Assembly (NCBI GenBank): GCA_014898425.1
Contig: RCSZ01000011.1
Coordinates: 310,001 to 374,000, forward strand
Reading direction: 5' to 3'
Length of the DNA stretch: 64,000 bases
Origin: Botryotinia globosa
Taxonomy: Eukaryota > Ascomycota > Leotiomycetes > Helotiales > Sclerotiniaceae
Shown here: piece by piece, positions 47,401-57,772 of the stretch
How positions within the stretch are numbered: position 1 is the stretch's first letter
Layout of the letters: every line of letters starts with the position of its first letter
Notes under the pieces: model-generated
Told to the model about the DNA's origin: nothing
Databases searched by the model: none
What the model saw: the letters and a program-made list of their open reading frames with translations, nothing else
Translations under genes and position numbers: made by a program

Positions 47401-50400
47401 TTTATAATTTGTTAAAAACAGTAATAATATCAAATTTGATATAGATTTTAGTATAATATAAAATATTAAAGATTTCTTTAATTAATAATAAAGGGTATCG
47501 ATTTTTGATAATAATATTATTTAGACTTTAATAATTTTGATAGATTCGAATATCTTCTTTTAATTTAATAATTAAAAAAAATAAAATAATCAATCGAAAA
47601 CAAAATTTCCGAATAAATCTTTTATTTAGATTATTATTAAGCTATTTGCAAACAATTTAAAACTTAGCCAAAGATATTAAATAGCTTTTATTATATAATA
47701 ATTTCTTATTTGATATAACCTTAATCTTATGATTTTATAAATATTGTAATGGAAGTTTATTAATAAGAGAAGATAGGAATTCTAAATATAAGTTATAAAA
47801 TCAGAGAAATAGTTTATTTTGGATTTTTGATATAAAAAGGATAAATTAATCTATCTTTTCTATAAATTTATTAATATTATTATTTATTAAACCTCGATAT
47901 AATTGAATAGAATTCTTGGTTATTATATAATGTAAATCACAAACCTTATCTAATTCGTTTTAGGATATTTTTGTAATATAAATATTGTTGTTTTTATAGA
48001 ATTGTATAAAACTATTAGTTGTAAAGAATTTTATATTTTGTATTTTGGGATGGATATTTCATATAATATTGAACAGTTTGTTTAAAAGATTTGATAATGA
48101 TAACAATAATAAAAATAAAATATTCTAATTCTATAATAATCTCTTATATTTTCTGAAATTAATAATAAATCGAATTAAAGCTAATTTTAAGAATAAATAA
48201 TTGAAAATCATTTTAATTTGAATATCTACTTTATTATCGATATAATAAATATAATAAAGGTTTTTGTTTTTATTATTTTCAAAATTAATAATATCAAAGT
48301 TTTTTTGAATATCTAAAGCTTTAATAGGTTTGAGAATTACTGATTAATTTTGAAATAATAAAGATTTAACTTCGAAGTTTTTATTGATAATGTTTTTTAT
48401 AAAAGTTAATCTCAAAACAAGCTTTTATAGAAATAATTTAGAATCGATTATAACTTTATTATTTTTTAGTAAAGTTATTTTACAATTATTAGATATATCA
48501 GGGATAGTAATTGTTATAATATTAATAGAATAATAATATTTTGAATAATATATAAATACAAATTTGAATATTATTATCAACCAATTAATAATAAAATTAT
48601 AATATTGAAATCAAAGGAAATTAAAGATTAGTGGATCTATAATTGATAAAGTAATAATATAAAACAAATCGATTTTTCAATAATTATTGATTTATATATC
48701 CAGAAATATATATCGAAAAAGAATATTGAAAAGCTTTCTATCGATTAAAAATAAATAATAAATATAGAGAAAAAATTATATAGATATTTGGAATTTAGAA
48801 ACAATTTTTTTATCGATAAAATTATAGTCTATAATTTCACTATCTATAAGACTAATAAATAAAATAGTTATATTAAATATAAAAAAGATTTTCATTGAAA
48901 TTTTAAAAGATTTGCTATTTATTATTCTAAAATATAAAAGATTTTTAAATATAATTGATCTTTTAATTTACAAAGATAAATTTCCTATAAAAAACCTCGA
49001 TTTGTGATTATAAACCGAAATTAATCTTTTAATATATCAAATTAGAGAATAAAACTTTCATTTTTTTTTGAATAAACGAATCCTTCAATATACCCTCTTA
49101 GATTAAACTTTTAAATAAAACTAAAAAGGATTGATAAAATATAATATAATAATATAATTAGGAAATAATTGATAAACAAAAAACAATTGATAAACAAGAA
49201 TAGATTTTGATATAAGAAATTGATAATATTGTAATAAAATTTAGAATTTTAATATTAATTAATTATAAAGGAATAATTGATATAAGAATTATATTCTATA
49301 TTAATATTGATATTATATTTTGTATTATTGATTTGTTTTTTATTATAATTGTTTTTAATATAATCTGATTTTTTATAATAAAAACAAAAACCAAAATCAA
49401 AATATTATTTTTGAATATAATAGGATAAAAAATACTGATTTTATCGAGCAATATTTAGTTATATAAAATCATTAGATAGCTTTGATATAGAAAGGATTGT
49501 AATTGAAGTTAGTTTTTTATTATAATACCTCAATTAATTACAATTGAAATTAGTATTCTAATTTTTTCATTAATTATCAAAATGAGTTTTCTCTTTTAGA
49601 TTATTATAAATATCTTATTACTAGATTATTTATATATTAATATTAATAATAAAAGATTTATTAAAACAATTGATTAAAATATCAATTAATTTTTATAAAA
49701 TCTTAAACTTGAAATCAGCAATTTATTATTCAATAATTTTCCTATATCTAATAACAAATTACTTAAATTCAATAATGAAATTATTAAATAAAGTTTTCCT
49801 CATTTTACATTTATTGTAATTTATAAAAACCTTTTGTAAAAGATTAAGGGTTTGATATTATTTGTTTAATTCGCTTTAAATACTTATTACAATATATTAT
49901 TTAGGGGATTAAAAATCGAAATTATATAGATTATTTATAATTATATCGAAATATATTTGATTGTTTATATAAATCAAGCCAAAAAATAAATTGATAAGAA
50001 ATATAATCCATTAGAATTTTGATTCGTTTTTGTAATTTGTAATTAAATAATAATTAACTATATTATAGAATATTATATATTAATTCTAATATTTTGTAAT
50101 ATCTTATTTATTATTATTAAATTTCTCAAAAAAAATGAAATGTTTTTGATAAAATAGGGCTTTTGGATTATTACAAATAATAATTTTTAATATCTCAATT
50201 ATATCTTGTAATTTGATAATCTATAATTGAGTTTTGTTAGTTTAGATATATATTATAACAATTTATTTTTGTAATAAAATTATAATTGTTTCAATTAAAA
50301 TAAATATAGTTTGAATAATTGTGAAATATATAGTATTCAAATTGTAGAATAGATTTATAAATAAAGAAATATTAGTTTTGATGAAATTGATGGTGTAATT

Positions 50401-50706
50401 TAAGAAAAGGAATTGTAGGGGTAGATTAGATATAGTTATTTGATTAATTATTTTTAGAATACTTTTGTGATTATAAAATGTTTTTATAGAGTTTTTAATA
50501 GTGGGTCAATATAGATATATTTTAATATAATCAAATAACTTTATTAAAAAATAATAAAGTTATTTATAATAAATTAATAATGGATTCGATTAATATAATC
50601 AGATTGTAATTTTGATAGAATTAGAATGATTGGGGTGGTTGGAATATAATTTGAATAAGTATTTTTAAAATGAAATTATAATAACTTCTAAATAGATGAT
50701 ACAAAT

Positions 50707-50856
50707 TGTTAAGGTATAGGTAAAGATTTATATTATATTATAAGGATTCTAAGTATTATAAAAGGTTGAGGCCCTATTATAGAAAATAGGGTATACTAAG
50801 AGCACGCTAAGGGTTCGTGTTTAAAGCACGAAGGCAACATAGTTGGCGTTGTGACA
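50707..50856 (-). repeat. right LTR (5' LTR of the minus-strand element)
   Basis: 150 bp, starting TGTTAAGGTATAGGTAAAGA and ending GGCGTTGTGACA. It keeps more G and C than the left LTR, and nearly all differences between the two are transitions. On the minus strand the bases after its end, ATTTGTATCA, could be a decayed tRNA primer-binding site. Confidence 0.92.
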
Positions 50857-50861
50857 CTAGT

Positions 50862-52251
50862 ATTATTTATAAATACAATAATATATAAGAAATATTATTA
50901 TAATCAATTAATCTTAATAGAATATATTGTAATAATATAATTAATATAATAGATATATAATAATTGGGGAAATGTATTGAAAAGCGCGTTTCGATTAAGT
51001 AGAAGTATACGGCTGCAGTAGTATTGATATGGGAATTGTTTTTGTGGGAGTCGTGATTGTATTGTTTGGCTTGGTTTGGTTGGTTTGGTTCGTTTTGGGG
51101 CTTGGTAACCTTATTTCTGGAGCAGAGGACAGATAGAGAGATGGAGAGGGGGAGAGAGGGGGTTAGCAGAAATAGAAGCGAAGTAGACTAAGAGAGAGAG
51201 AGAGAGAGTGTGTGTGTGTGTGTTTTAACGGGATCAAGCGATCTTTCTTCGAGTTTCTTCCTTCCCTTTTTTATTCGGATTTCTCACTTATCTTTTCTCT
51301 CCATTCTTTACGTTATTTATGCATTATTTATTTATTCATCTTTTCTATCGGATCCTACTTCCTCGTCTCTTAGGGCAAGCGAGGCGAGGGGAGAGAGTTA
51401 CAAGAATAGAGAGGGTAGTACCTATCTATCTACCATCAACCATCATACGATACGATACGATATCTTAAGTGTCTATATAGCTATAATATAATTTCTGATA
51501 TATCAGATCTTCTGAAAGTATCAAAATATTACTTTATGACTTCTCAATTTTTAACTAGTATTGAACTCGAAGTTTTGAATGGTATAGTGTGTATTGTATT
51601 ATATTATCATAGCTACTAGGGAGATAGGTAGTCGCCGGTAGGTAGGCTGAATCTTTGGCAAATAGGTATAGTTGTATCTGTGCATATGAGGTACTAGGTG
51701 CCGGGTACCTAGTAGGTAGGCCTACTAGGTGCCGGGTACCTAGTAGGTAGGCCGTCTTGTGTTAGTTAGTTAGTTGGTGAGGTGGCGAGATGAGTTGTTG
51801 GTCAAATAGCATCAAGTACTGGTACGAGTATATATCCGAGTAAGAATTCTCAATATGTTACGAGTGCTTGATTATCTTTGTTGGGGCTTGTACACTCGGG
51901 GAGATTGATATTGTGATATTGGTAGGAGAGGGAAGGGAAGGGGATAGTGAAACTTGTATTTTAGTATATTCAGAATCGTTGTTTTGCTTGTTCAAAAGGA
52001 GTGGAACACTATGGTATTTACTTATTATCAAAAGGAATTTTAAATTTTTCTTGAAAAGATTGCGGGTTTGGATTACTCGGTTATGTGTATATTTGGTACT
52101 ATTTATTCAAGATCGAATCATTTGATTCGATTTATTTTTAAATGCGATAGGAATATAAAAGGAAACGATCATTCGAACTCTCAAATATAGACCAGCTATA
52201 CCTACCTACCTGTGCATCTACTCCTCCTCCACTTTATCTCATCTCACCCTC
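50862..52251. other. right edge of the AT-rich island and intergenic DNA
   Basis: 50862-50990 is still AT-rich. Normal composition starts near 50995. Features are an AG/TG dinucleotide run at 51190-51222 and the palindromic tandem repeat at 51692-51753. I see no gene. Confidence 0.5.
51692..51753. repeat. 31-bp palindromic unit in tandem
   Basis: Two exact copies of a 31-bp unit that begins TACTAGGTGCCGGGTACCTA. The junction forms an imperfect palindrome centred on AGGCCT, with CCTAGTAGGTAGGCCTACTAGG-like arms, so the sequence could form hairpins. Confidence 0.88.
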
Positions 52252-53013
52252 TCACTTACCACTCACCCTCTCCAACACCTTCTCCCTCGCAATCTCCAGC
52301 TTCTCCGCCTCAACATGCGCATACCGACAATTAATCAGATGCAATTCCCTCCACGCCCCCTCTCCCATCGAAGCATCACAATACGGACACATCGCCTCCA
52401 ATTCATCTCTTTCCTCCGCACCACCAGTAAATTCTGGCGCGAGGACTTCCCCTTCGAGTGTACGGAGAACGATATCGTTGAGCCAGGTGTTGAGGATGAA
52501 GGAATTGAGTGGATTGAGAGGAGCGGGGATGGAGTCGGAAGAGTTGAATGTGGATCGGGATGGAGAGGGGAGGTTAGAGAGGGGAGGGAGTGGATGCGGG
52601 AAAGAAAGAATTTGTAAAGGGGAGGGAGTGGCATCGAGCATTTGAAGATTCTGCATGGTTAACTTACTAGGGGGTAGAGGGATTGCGGGAGCTGCGGTGG
52701 ATACAGCAGCTGCGGCTGGTATAAAAGCGAAAATCTCCTGGAGATCCTCTACGATATCCGCGACGCGGGTGGGGATATCGTGACTGCGAGAGTGCATGGT
52801 TGTGCTTCTTGATAATGCGGGACGAGTCTCGTTGAGTTTGTTGTTGGAATCGGGGTTGCTCTTCGTTTGCGCTCGTGCACGTGCTCGAGAATCGAGTTCG
52901 TTTGCGCATTCGGAGCAGATACGTCCGAAAGGGTAGTTGCAGGAAGTATTGAGACAGATGATTGGTTCGCCGAATCCGACACTGAGATCGAGGTCGAGGG
53001 ATGTGGTGGACAT
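52252..53013 (-). CDS. small Cys-rich protein with putative zinc-binding motifs
   Basis: A single-exon gene of 253 aa starting at the ATG at 53013 (MSTTSLDLDLSVGFGEPI). The open frame extends a little upstream, but without a better ATG. Two Cys clusters are visible. An N-terminal one is C-x4-C-x7-C-x2-C (residues about 20-36). A C-terminal one, CPYCDASMGEGAWRELHLIN followed by C, fits C-x2-C-x12-H-x3-C. The N-terminal region is followed by ALSRSTTMHSRSHDIPTR and an Ala-rich helix, and the middle is Pro/Ser-rich. The end (EAEKLEIAREKVLER) is a charged helix. I do not recognise a named family; zinc binding is inferred from spacing. It is a stand-alone gene next to the AT-rich island. Confidence 0.75.
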   Translation of the reverse strand: MSTTSLDLDLSVGFGEPIICLNTSCNYPFGRICSECANELDSRARARAQTKSNPDSNNKLNETRPALSRSTTMHSRSHDIPTRVADIVEDLQEIFAFIPAAAAVSTAAPAIPLPPSKLTMQNLQMLDATPSPLQILSFPHPLPPLSNLPSPSRSTFNSSDSIPAPLNPLNSFILNTWLNDIVLRTLEGEVLAPEFTGGAEERDELEAMCPYCDASMGEGAWRELHLINCRYAHVEAEKLEIAREKVLERVSGK

Positions 53014-53799
53014 CTTTTCGGTTGGGTGTAAATGTGGATGTAGAGTGGTTTGATTGAGGAAGTTGGTATATATATACATATATGTGGGTTATTGTTCTTG
53101 AATGTTGTTGGTAGTGAGTCTTAGACAAAGAAAGAGAAGAGTTCTTTGTTTGATGATTCGGATTTATGAGTTTCTTTGTGTGGTTTGGGTGAGGGATAGA
53201 GTAGACTGAGAAACCAAAGAGGATAATGGATAATAGACATTGTTCGTAACGTTTTTATTTTTTATTTTTCATGCCAGAGGGAGTTAGCTTTGAGGTGCTT
53301 GCTAGTTGGGCTTGGTTAGATTCATACTCCTATCATTCTCTCATCTTGATGGAGGAGAGAAGTATTATGATTCCTTTCCTGGGTATGTTGGGCTTTGGTA
53401 ATGTGCATCATTTCATTCGGTATGAAATCAATACCAATATCAAGATCACGCCGATTCATCCATTCATCCATTCAACCAACTATCCTCATCCAAATCAGTA
53501 CAACCATCTTCTCTTGATCCTCCATCTCTTAATCACCACTTCTCTATAAGAAAGTGAAGATGAGATGAAATGAAATGATATGAGTGATTATTTCTCCACT
53601 GGCATGTATAGATATAGTTGAGCTAAAGTATCAAAAAACCGAATTGTCAGATGGAATCCTCGATCTACATTATACATGTAAGAATACTATTCCTACCTAC
53701 GCAAGCTTGTAATCGAATCACCACTCCACATCCCATCCCAAATCTCCTGATAGAATGTATACCATTTCTTTTTTTCCTATCCCCCATCCATTCTATCTC
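53014..53799. other. intergenic region
   Basis: This is the promoter side of the Cys-rich protein gene and the 3' flank of the next gene. No additional gene is seen. Confidence 0.5.
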
Positions 53800-55365
53800 C
53801 TACACGCCCCACTCCTCCCCTCCCCCAAACAACCGAACCATCTGCCCCTCAATCCCCTTACCAAACCCTCCATTTTCATTCCTATCACTCTTTCTCCCTT
53901 CCGCCCGCACAGCACACATCCATTTTTTCTGCGCAGCAGTGGGGCAATATGCGCCATCTAGGGTGCTGGGAAGAACGGGCGGTTCTGTGAACGGGTTAGA
54001 GGAATTGAAGGATGAGGGTAGTCTTGTAGTTTCGGTTCTACTTGCGATTACATTTCCATTTCCATTTTCGGCTCTATATCCACCTCGGGTTCGTGTTCTA
54101 CTTGTAGGAGACCGATTGAATCTTTGATCGGATGTGAAAGTACCAATCCGTGGGAGATTACGAAGAGCTGGGAGAGGTGGCGAAGTGGAAACGGAATCGG
54201 GTGGTGTGCTGAGGGGGGATTCTGAGGATGTATTGTTTGGAGATTGGGGATTGTTTTGCGTTATTATTTGGGTTCTATTTTCAGTTCCGATTCCATCAGG
54301 GGTTTCATTTCTACTTGTGTTTCTGTTTTCATCTCTGTATCCATTTCCACTTACTTCCTCCGTCCTTCTGCTGTTTGGATGAGTATCAGAATATGATAGT
54401 CGAGGAAATTTGCTAGCTCGAGTTGAGATTTCATGTTCAGTCTCATCTTGATCTTGATCTAAATCACGATGGGTACCTCGATGATAATCCTGATCTCTAG
54501 ACACAAGGCCCGCCTGGAAATTCGAGAAAGGATTCTGTGGAGTAGGAAACGGAAATGGAAAATTATTATAGAAATTTTGATCCCGATCCCGATTTTGAGT
54601 TTCCGAGTGGACTTGTGTTGGAAATTGAGGTTGATGCATATCTCGGCGGGAAGCCTGGTGTAGATTTTGATCTTCGGATGCAATTGTTGTTTGGGACTGT
54701 GAGAAAGGAGAATCGTCAGTGGTAAAAGGATAGGGAAAATTATCATAGAATTCGTGATTCTGAACACGAATCTGCAGATCGGTGCATGGTGGTGGTTGAG
54801 CTTGATATTGGATTTGAAATTGACCTTGCCCTTGAAAATGCAATCGTTCTGGGGCTCGATTCTGGGCTCCAGGTTGTGCTTGGTCTTGATCTTCTTGTTC
54901 TTGCGTTTGAATTTGAGTTTGACCCTGACCTTGACCTTGATCCAGAAATAAATCTCTATCCATCGGAGTAAGCCTAGGCCGTGGCATGAGATGCGGAAGG
55001 GCTCTAGGTCTAAGTCTAGGTACAGGATTTCGAGGTCTTGAAAGCGAGGTACTTTGAGTTGGAGATCGTGAGCTCCCTGTTCGGGATCGGGCTCTAGAGC
55101 TGGCTCTAGATATGTCTTGATGAGGCTGATGTTGAGATGCGGATCCAGATGCAGCTCTAGGTTCGACATCTCGTGGTGTAGATCTGGGGATGAGATTGGG
55201 GAAGGTGGGTGAGAGGTTACTCGAGGATCCCGATGAGGTGTTCAGAGCTTGATTTGGCTCTTGTGATGGTTGTGGTTGAGGCGAAGGTGGAGGTAAACCG
55301 TTACCAGTTTTGCTACGTAGAACTCGTGGGATGGGTGGTGGGTAGCCTTTTCCTGATGGTGCCAT
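53800..55365 (-). CDS. Gln/Pro/Ser-rich disordered protein of unknown function
   Basis: Single-exon frame of 521 aa from the ATG at 55365 (MAPSGKGYPPPIPRVLRSKT) to TAG at 53800. The protein is almost entirely low-complexity: Pro/Ser-rich to about residue 130, a Gln/Asp-rich segment (GQGQGQTQIQTQEQEDQDQ) at about 145-185, then Arg/Asn/Asp-rich sequence. A duplicated block is visible: NFPYPFTTDDSPFSQ at about 215 and NFPFPFPTPQNPFSN at about 275. An ordered-looking end contains LDGAYCPTAAQKKWMCAVRA, with two Cys. The absence of stops over 1.5 kb, the ATG context and the conserved-looking end favour a real gene. No domain or localisation signal is recognised. Confidence 0.75.
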   Translation of the reverse strand: MAPSGKGYPPPIPRVLRSKTGNGLPPPSPQPQPSQEPNQALNTSSGSSSNLSPTFPNLIPRSTPRDVEPRAASGSASQHQPHQDISRASSRARSRTGSSRSPTQSTSLSRPRNPVPRLRPRALPHLMPRPRLTPMDRDLFLDQGQGQGQTQIQTQEQEDQDQAQPGAQNRAPERLHFQGQGQFQIQYQAQPPPCTDLQIRVQNHEFYDNFPYPFTTDDSPFSQSQTTIASEDQNLHQASRRDMHQPQFPTQVHSETQNRDRDQNFYNNFPFPFPTPQNPFSNFQAGLVSRDQDYHRGTHRDLDQDQDETEHEISTRASKFPRLSYSDTHPNSRRTEEVSGNGYRDENRNTSRNETPDGIGTENRTQIITQNNPQSPNNTSSESPLSTPPDSVSTSPPLPALRNLPRIGTFTSDQRFNRSPTSRTRTRGGYRAENGNGNVIASRTETTRLPSSFNSSNPFTEPPVLPSTLDGAYCPTAAQKKWMCAVRAEGRKSDRNENGGFGKGIEGQMVRLFGGGEEWGV

Positions 55366-57253
55366 TTTTGCGTTTCGTGGCAGATAGATGGACCAATGAG
55401 TAGGTTACTAGTCAAATGAGTGGGAAGTTGAATGATTAGTACTTGTCTATGCTACTGGTCAATAACATGGATGATGATTTGAAGTTTTGGAGGAAATATC
55501 GGCTAGAGAAATGTAGGATCGAGTTGAATTGAGAGTAGTGTCTTGTAGTTTGTAATGGAAATAAAGTGATTGAGTTCTTGAGTTCTTAGGTTCTCAAGTT
55601 CTCAATCTATGTAGTAAGTTCTTGAATGTTATAGATTATAGAACAGATGTCTTTATACGCTCATTTATCTATCTTGATCAAGCTAGCTAGTAGACCGTAT
55701 GTGCATGTATATACTCGCTTAAGAGGTTTCTGCTGCATCAAACCTTGGCCAGTACAGCATTGAGTGTGTTGTAGAAATATGAAGACTCATGAGTGGAATA
55801 AAATAGATTGGGAAATGATATACAGCAGAGTAGGAGAGCCGTAAGGACGGTAGTAATATGCTTTCTTCTTTTAATTAGGAAGTTGAGAGTGCAGTCGAGA
55901 AAAGGATTCAAGGATTTGAGGGGCAACAACTAGGCCAAAGATACTGCCAAATCTGTCCAATTATTATAGAAACAATAGTACTGCTATAGTATTAACAAAC
56001 AATAAATCGATTGTGAAGTAGAAAGGAAAGAAAGAAGAAAAGAAATTATTGATTCTTCTTTGATACTTGATAAACGAGTGATAGAAATTTAGTCCAGAGT
56101 ATACTTGAATGAATGTTTAGAGAAATGATTTCTGGGAGACAGGAGAAACAGTGAGACGGCTTGGATTTTTTTTCTTAGTAAGATCGTGTTGCTTGAGAAT
56201 AATAGTAGAATCAAACGATGGGCGAAGGATAAAGAGTGAGCTTTCCATTGTAAGTCCGACAGCTAATAGAGTCGTATGTGTAATGATGTAACATTGATGG
56301 CTGGAATAAATATATTTACTGTCTAGAACGTCTATTTATCGGAATATTTGGGGATGAGTAAGTGGCCGAGGATGGAAATGAGAGGCGCTATTGTGGTGTA
56401 GTGTGGTAAGTGTTTCTTGTCTGAAGATATAGAAGAGAGGCTGGATGGATGGATGGATGGATGACAATGAATTTGTGTATAATACATACATGTTGAGGTA
56501 TGGAGGGAAATAGAAGAGGGGAAATGAAGAAAGGCGGGAGTTAAGTATTAGATTCAGAACAGGGATACGAGATGAGTTGAAAAGAGATGGAAAAAAAGTG
56601 AAGCATGGTGAGGTAAATCAACGATAACATATAAGACTCTAGTACCATAGTTGGTAGATAGATTTTAACAAGCTGACTAGTTAAGGATTTGAGAATTCAA
56701 TCTCAGTCACTTAATTTCAATAAACAAATGAACTTCTATATACGTCGTCGAGATCCAGTATACATAGAATTAGTTGAAGTTGAAGTTGATGTGTGAATTC
56801 AAAGTTGGTTAATGATATACCTGCATATTATCACTGGAAGGGAATAATGGAGAGCTGATACGGATTCGAAATCTAGAGCCCTAGTAGATAGAAAACTTAC
56901 ATATACATTGTTCGTATTGTTTATATGACCTTTTTGGGTATAGAGAGAGCTAGTTTAATTAATGGCTTCTGATTTCATCGAGAATCGAGTATTAGATAAC
57001 TAATAGAATTTTTTATATTTAGGGAGATGAAAAAGTTTCTCGAGATGAAACTGATAGATTGACAATTCTGTCGAGCTTTTCTCTTGATTACCAGTAGTAA
57101 ATACAAGGAAAAAGTTCATAAACATGTCTCAAATGGTATGTATATATTATCTTTCCTTAAACCTCGAATCTAAAGACAAACCCTTTCCCAATTGTTTTAT
57201 TTTATTTCAAAATAAAATAAAAAGATACATCCACCACATATAACAAAAAGAAT
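55366..57253. other. 1.9-kb region without a gene
   Basis: No convincing frame or splice structure is found. A GGAT microsatellite lies at 56442-56463. The rest is unremarkable AT-rich spacer. Confidence 0.5.
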
Positions 57254-57352
57254 TTCCGGTACGGGGAATTGAACCCCGGTCTCCCGCGACTTGATTGAAG
57301 CTTGAAAGCTTCGATTGAGAGGCGGAAATGCTAGCCACTACACCATGCCGGA
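57254..57352 (-). tRNA. tRNA-Glu (anticodon CTC) with an intron
   Basis: On the minus strand a cloverleaf can be drawn: acceptor TCCGGCA/TACCGGA (one C-A mismatch), D arm GTGT/GCAT with an 8-base loop, anticodon stem TCCGC/GCGGG and T arm CGGGG-TTCAATT-CCCCG. The discriminator base is A. The anticodon loop reads CT-CTC-A, giving glutamate. A 27-nt intron (57315-57289, ATCGAAGCTT...) lies after position 37, the usual place for eukaryotic nuclear tRNA introns. It contains GAAGCTTTCAAGCTTC, a self-complementary hairpin. The mature tRNA would be 72 nt. Confidence 0.93.
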
Positions 57353-57767
57353 TGTTGTACTGTATTTGTTGAAGAGGCTAGCAAAAAGTGAAAATATATC
57401 AGAGATATTGAAGCGGAGAAAATTCTTTGCAGAGATTTTCCCCTAAGGTTAAGCGAGGGGATGGCTGTACCGATGTGGGGCGGGAGTTCAGGATAGGAGT
57501 AAGTGGGGAGTCGGGTATTAGGCTTGGTTGTGCGAACGATTAAGGTTGATTTTGACGTATTTTTCTATGGGTGTGGTGTGTTGAGAGATTTTGAGGTTGT
57601 CTTAAGACAATGGAAAAGAATAATATCGTAATCTAAATTGGAATGAATTAATCTGGTGCCTGGTGTGAAGGGGTCACTTTCAAGGTCTGCGGCTGGTCTG
57701 CGGCTGGTCTCCGCGGTACGATTCGAGTTTCATTGATTGTTGGGCTCATTATTCTGACCGATTTAAC
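57353..57767. other. spacer between tRNA and tandem duplication
   Basis: Normal composition with no gene. TCTGCGGCTGG is repeated at about 57686-57710. Confidence 0.5.
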
Positions 57768-57772
57768 ATGGC

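Larger units (their letters stand above)
44280..50856 (-). mobile_element. complete but RIP-decayed LTR retrotransposon, 6,577 bp
   Basis: Two direct repeats of 150 bp each (44280-44429 and 50707-50856) bound this segment. The bases immediately outside are CTAGT at 44275-44279 and CTAGT at 50857-50861, a perfect 5-bp target duplication. A C run right after the left LTR (44430-44439) is a polypurine tract on the minus strand, so transcription runs right to left. The length suits a Gypsy or Copia element with gag-pol. The inside is extremely AT-rich and has no frame above about 75 codons, so reverse transcriptase, integrase and the superfamily cannot be recognised. The element is certainly dead. 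Confidence 0.92.

Noticed and set aside
38463..51000. Mitochondrial DNA insertion as explanation of the AT-rich sequence
   Set aside because: No mitochondrial protein, rRNA or tRNA is recognisable, while LTRs, target duplications and transition bias explain the composition better.
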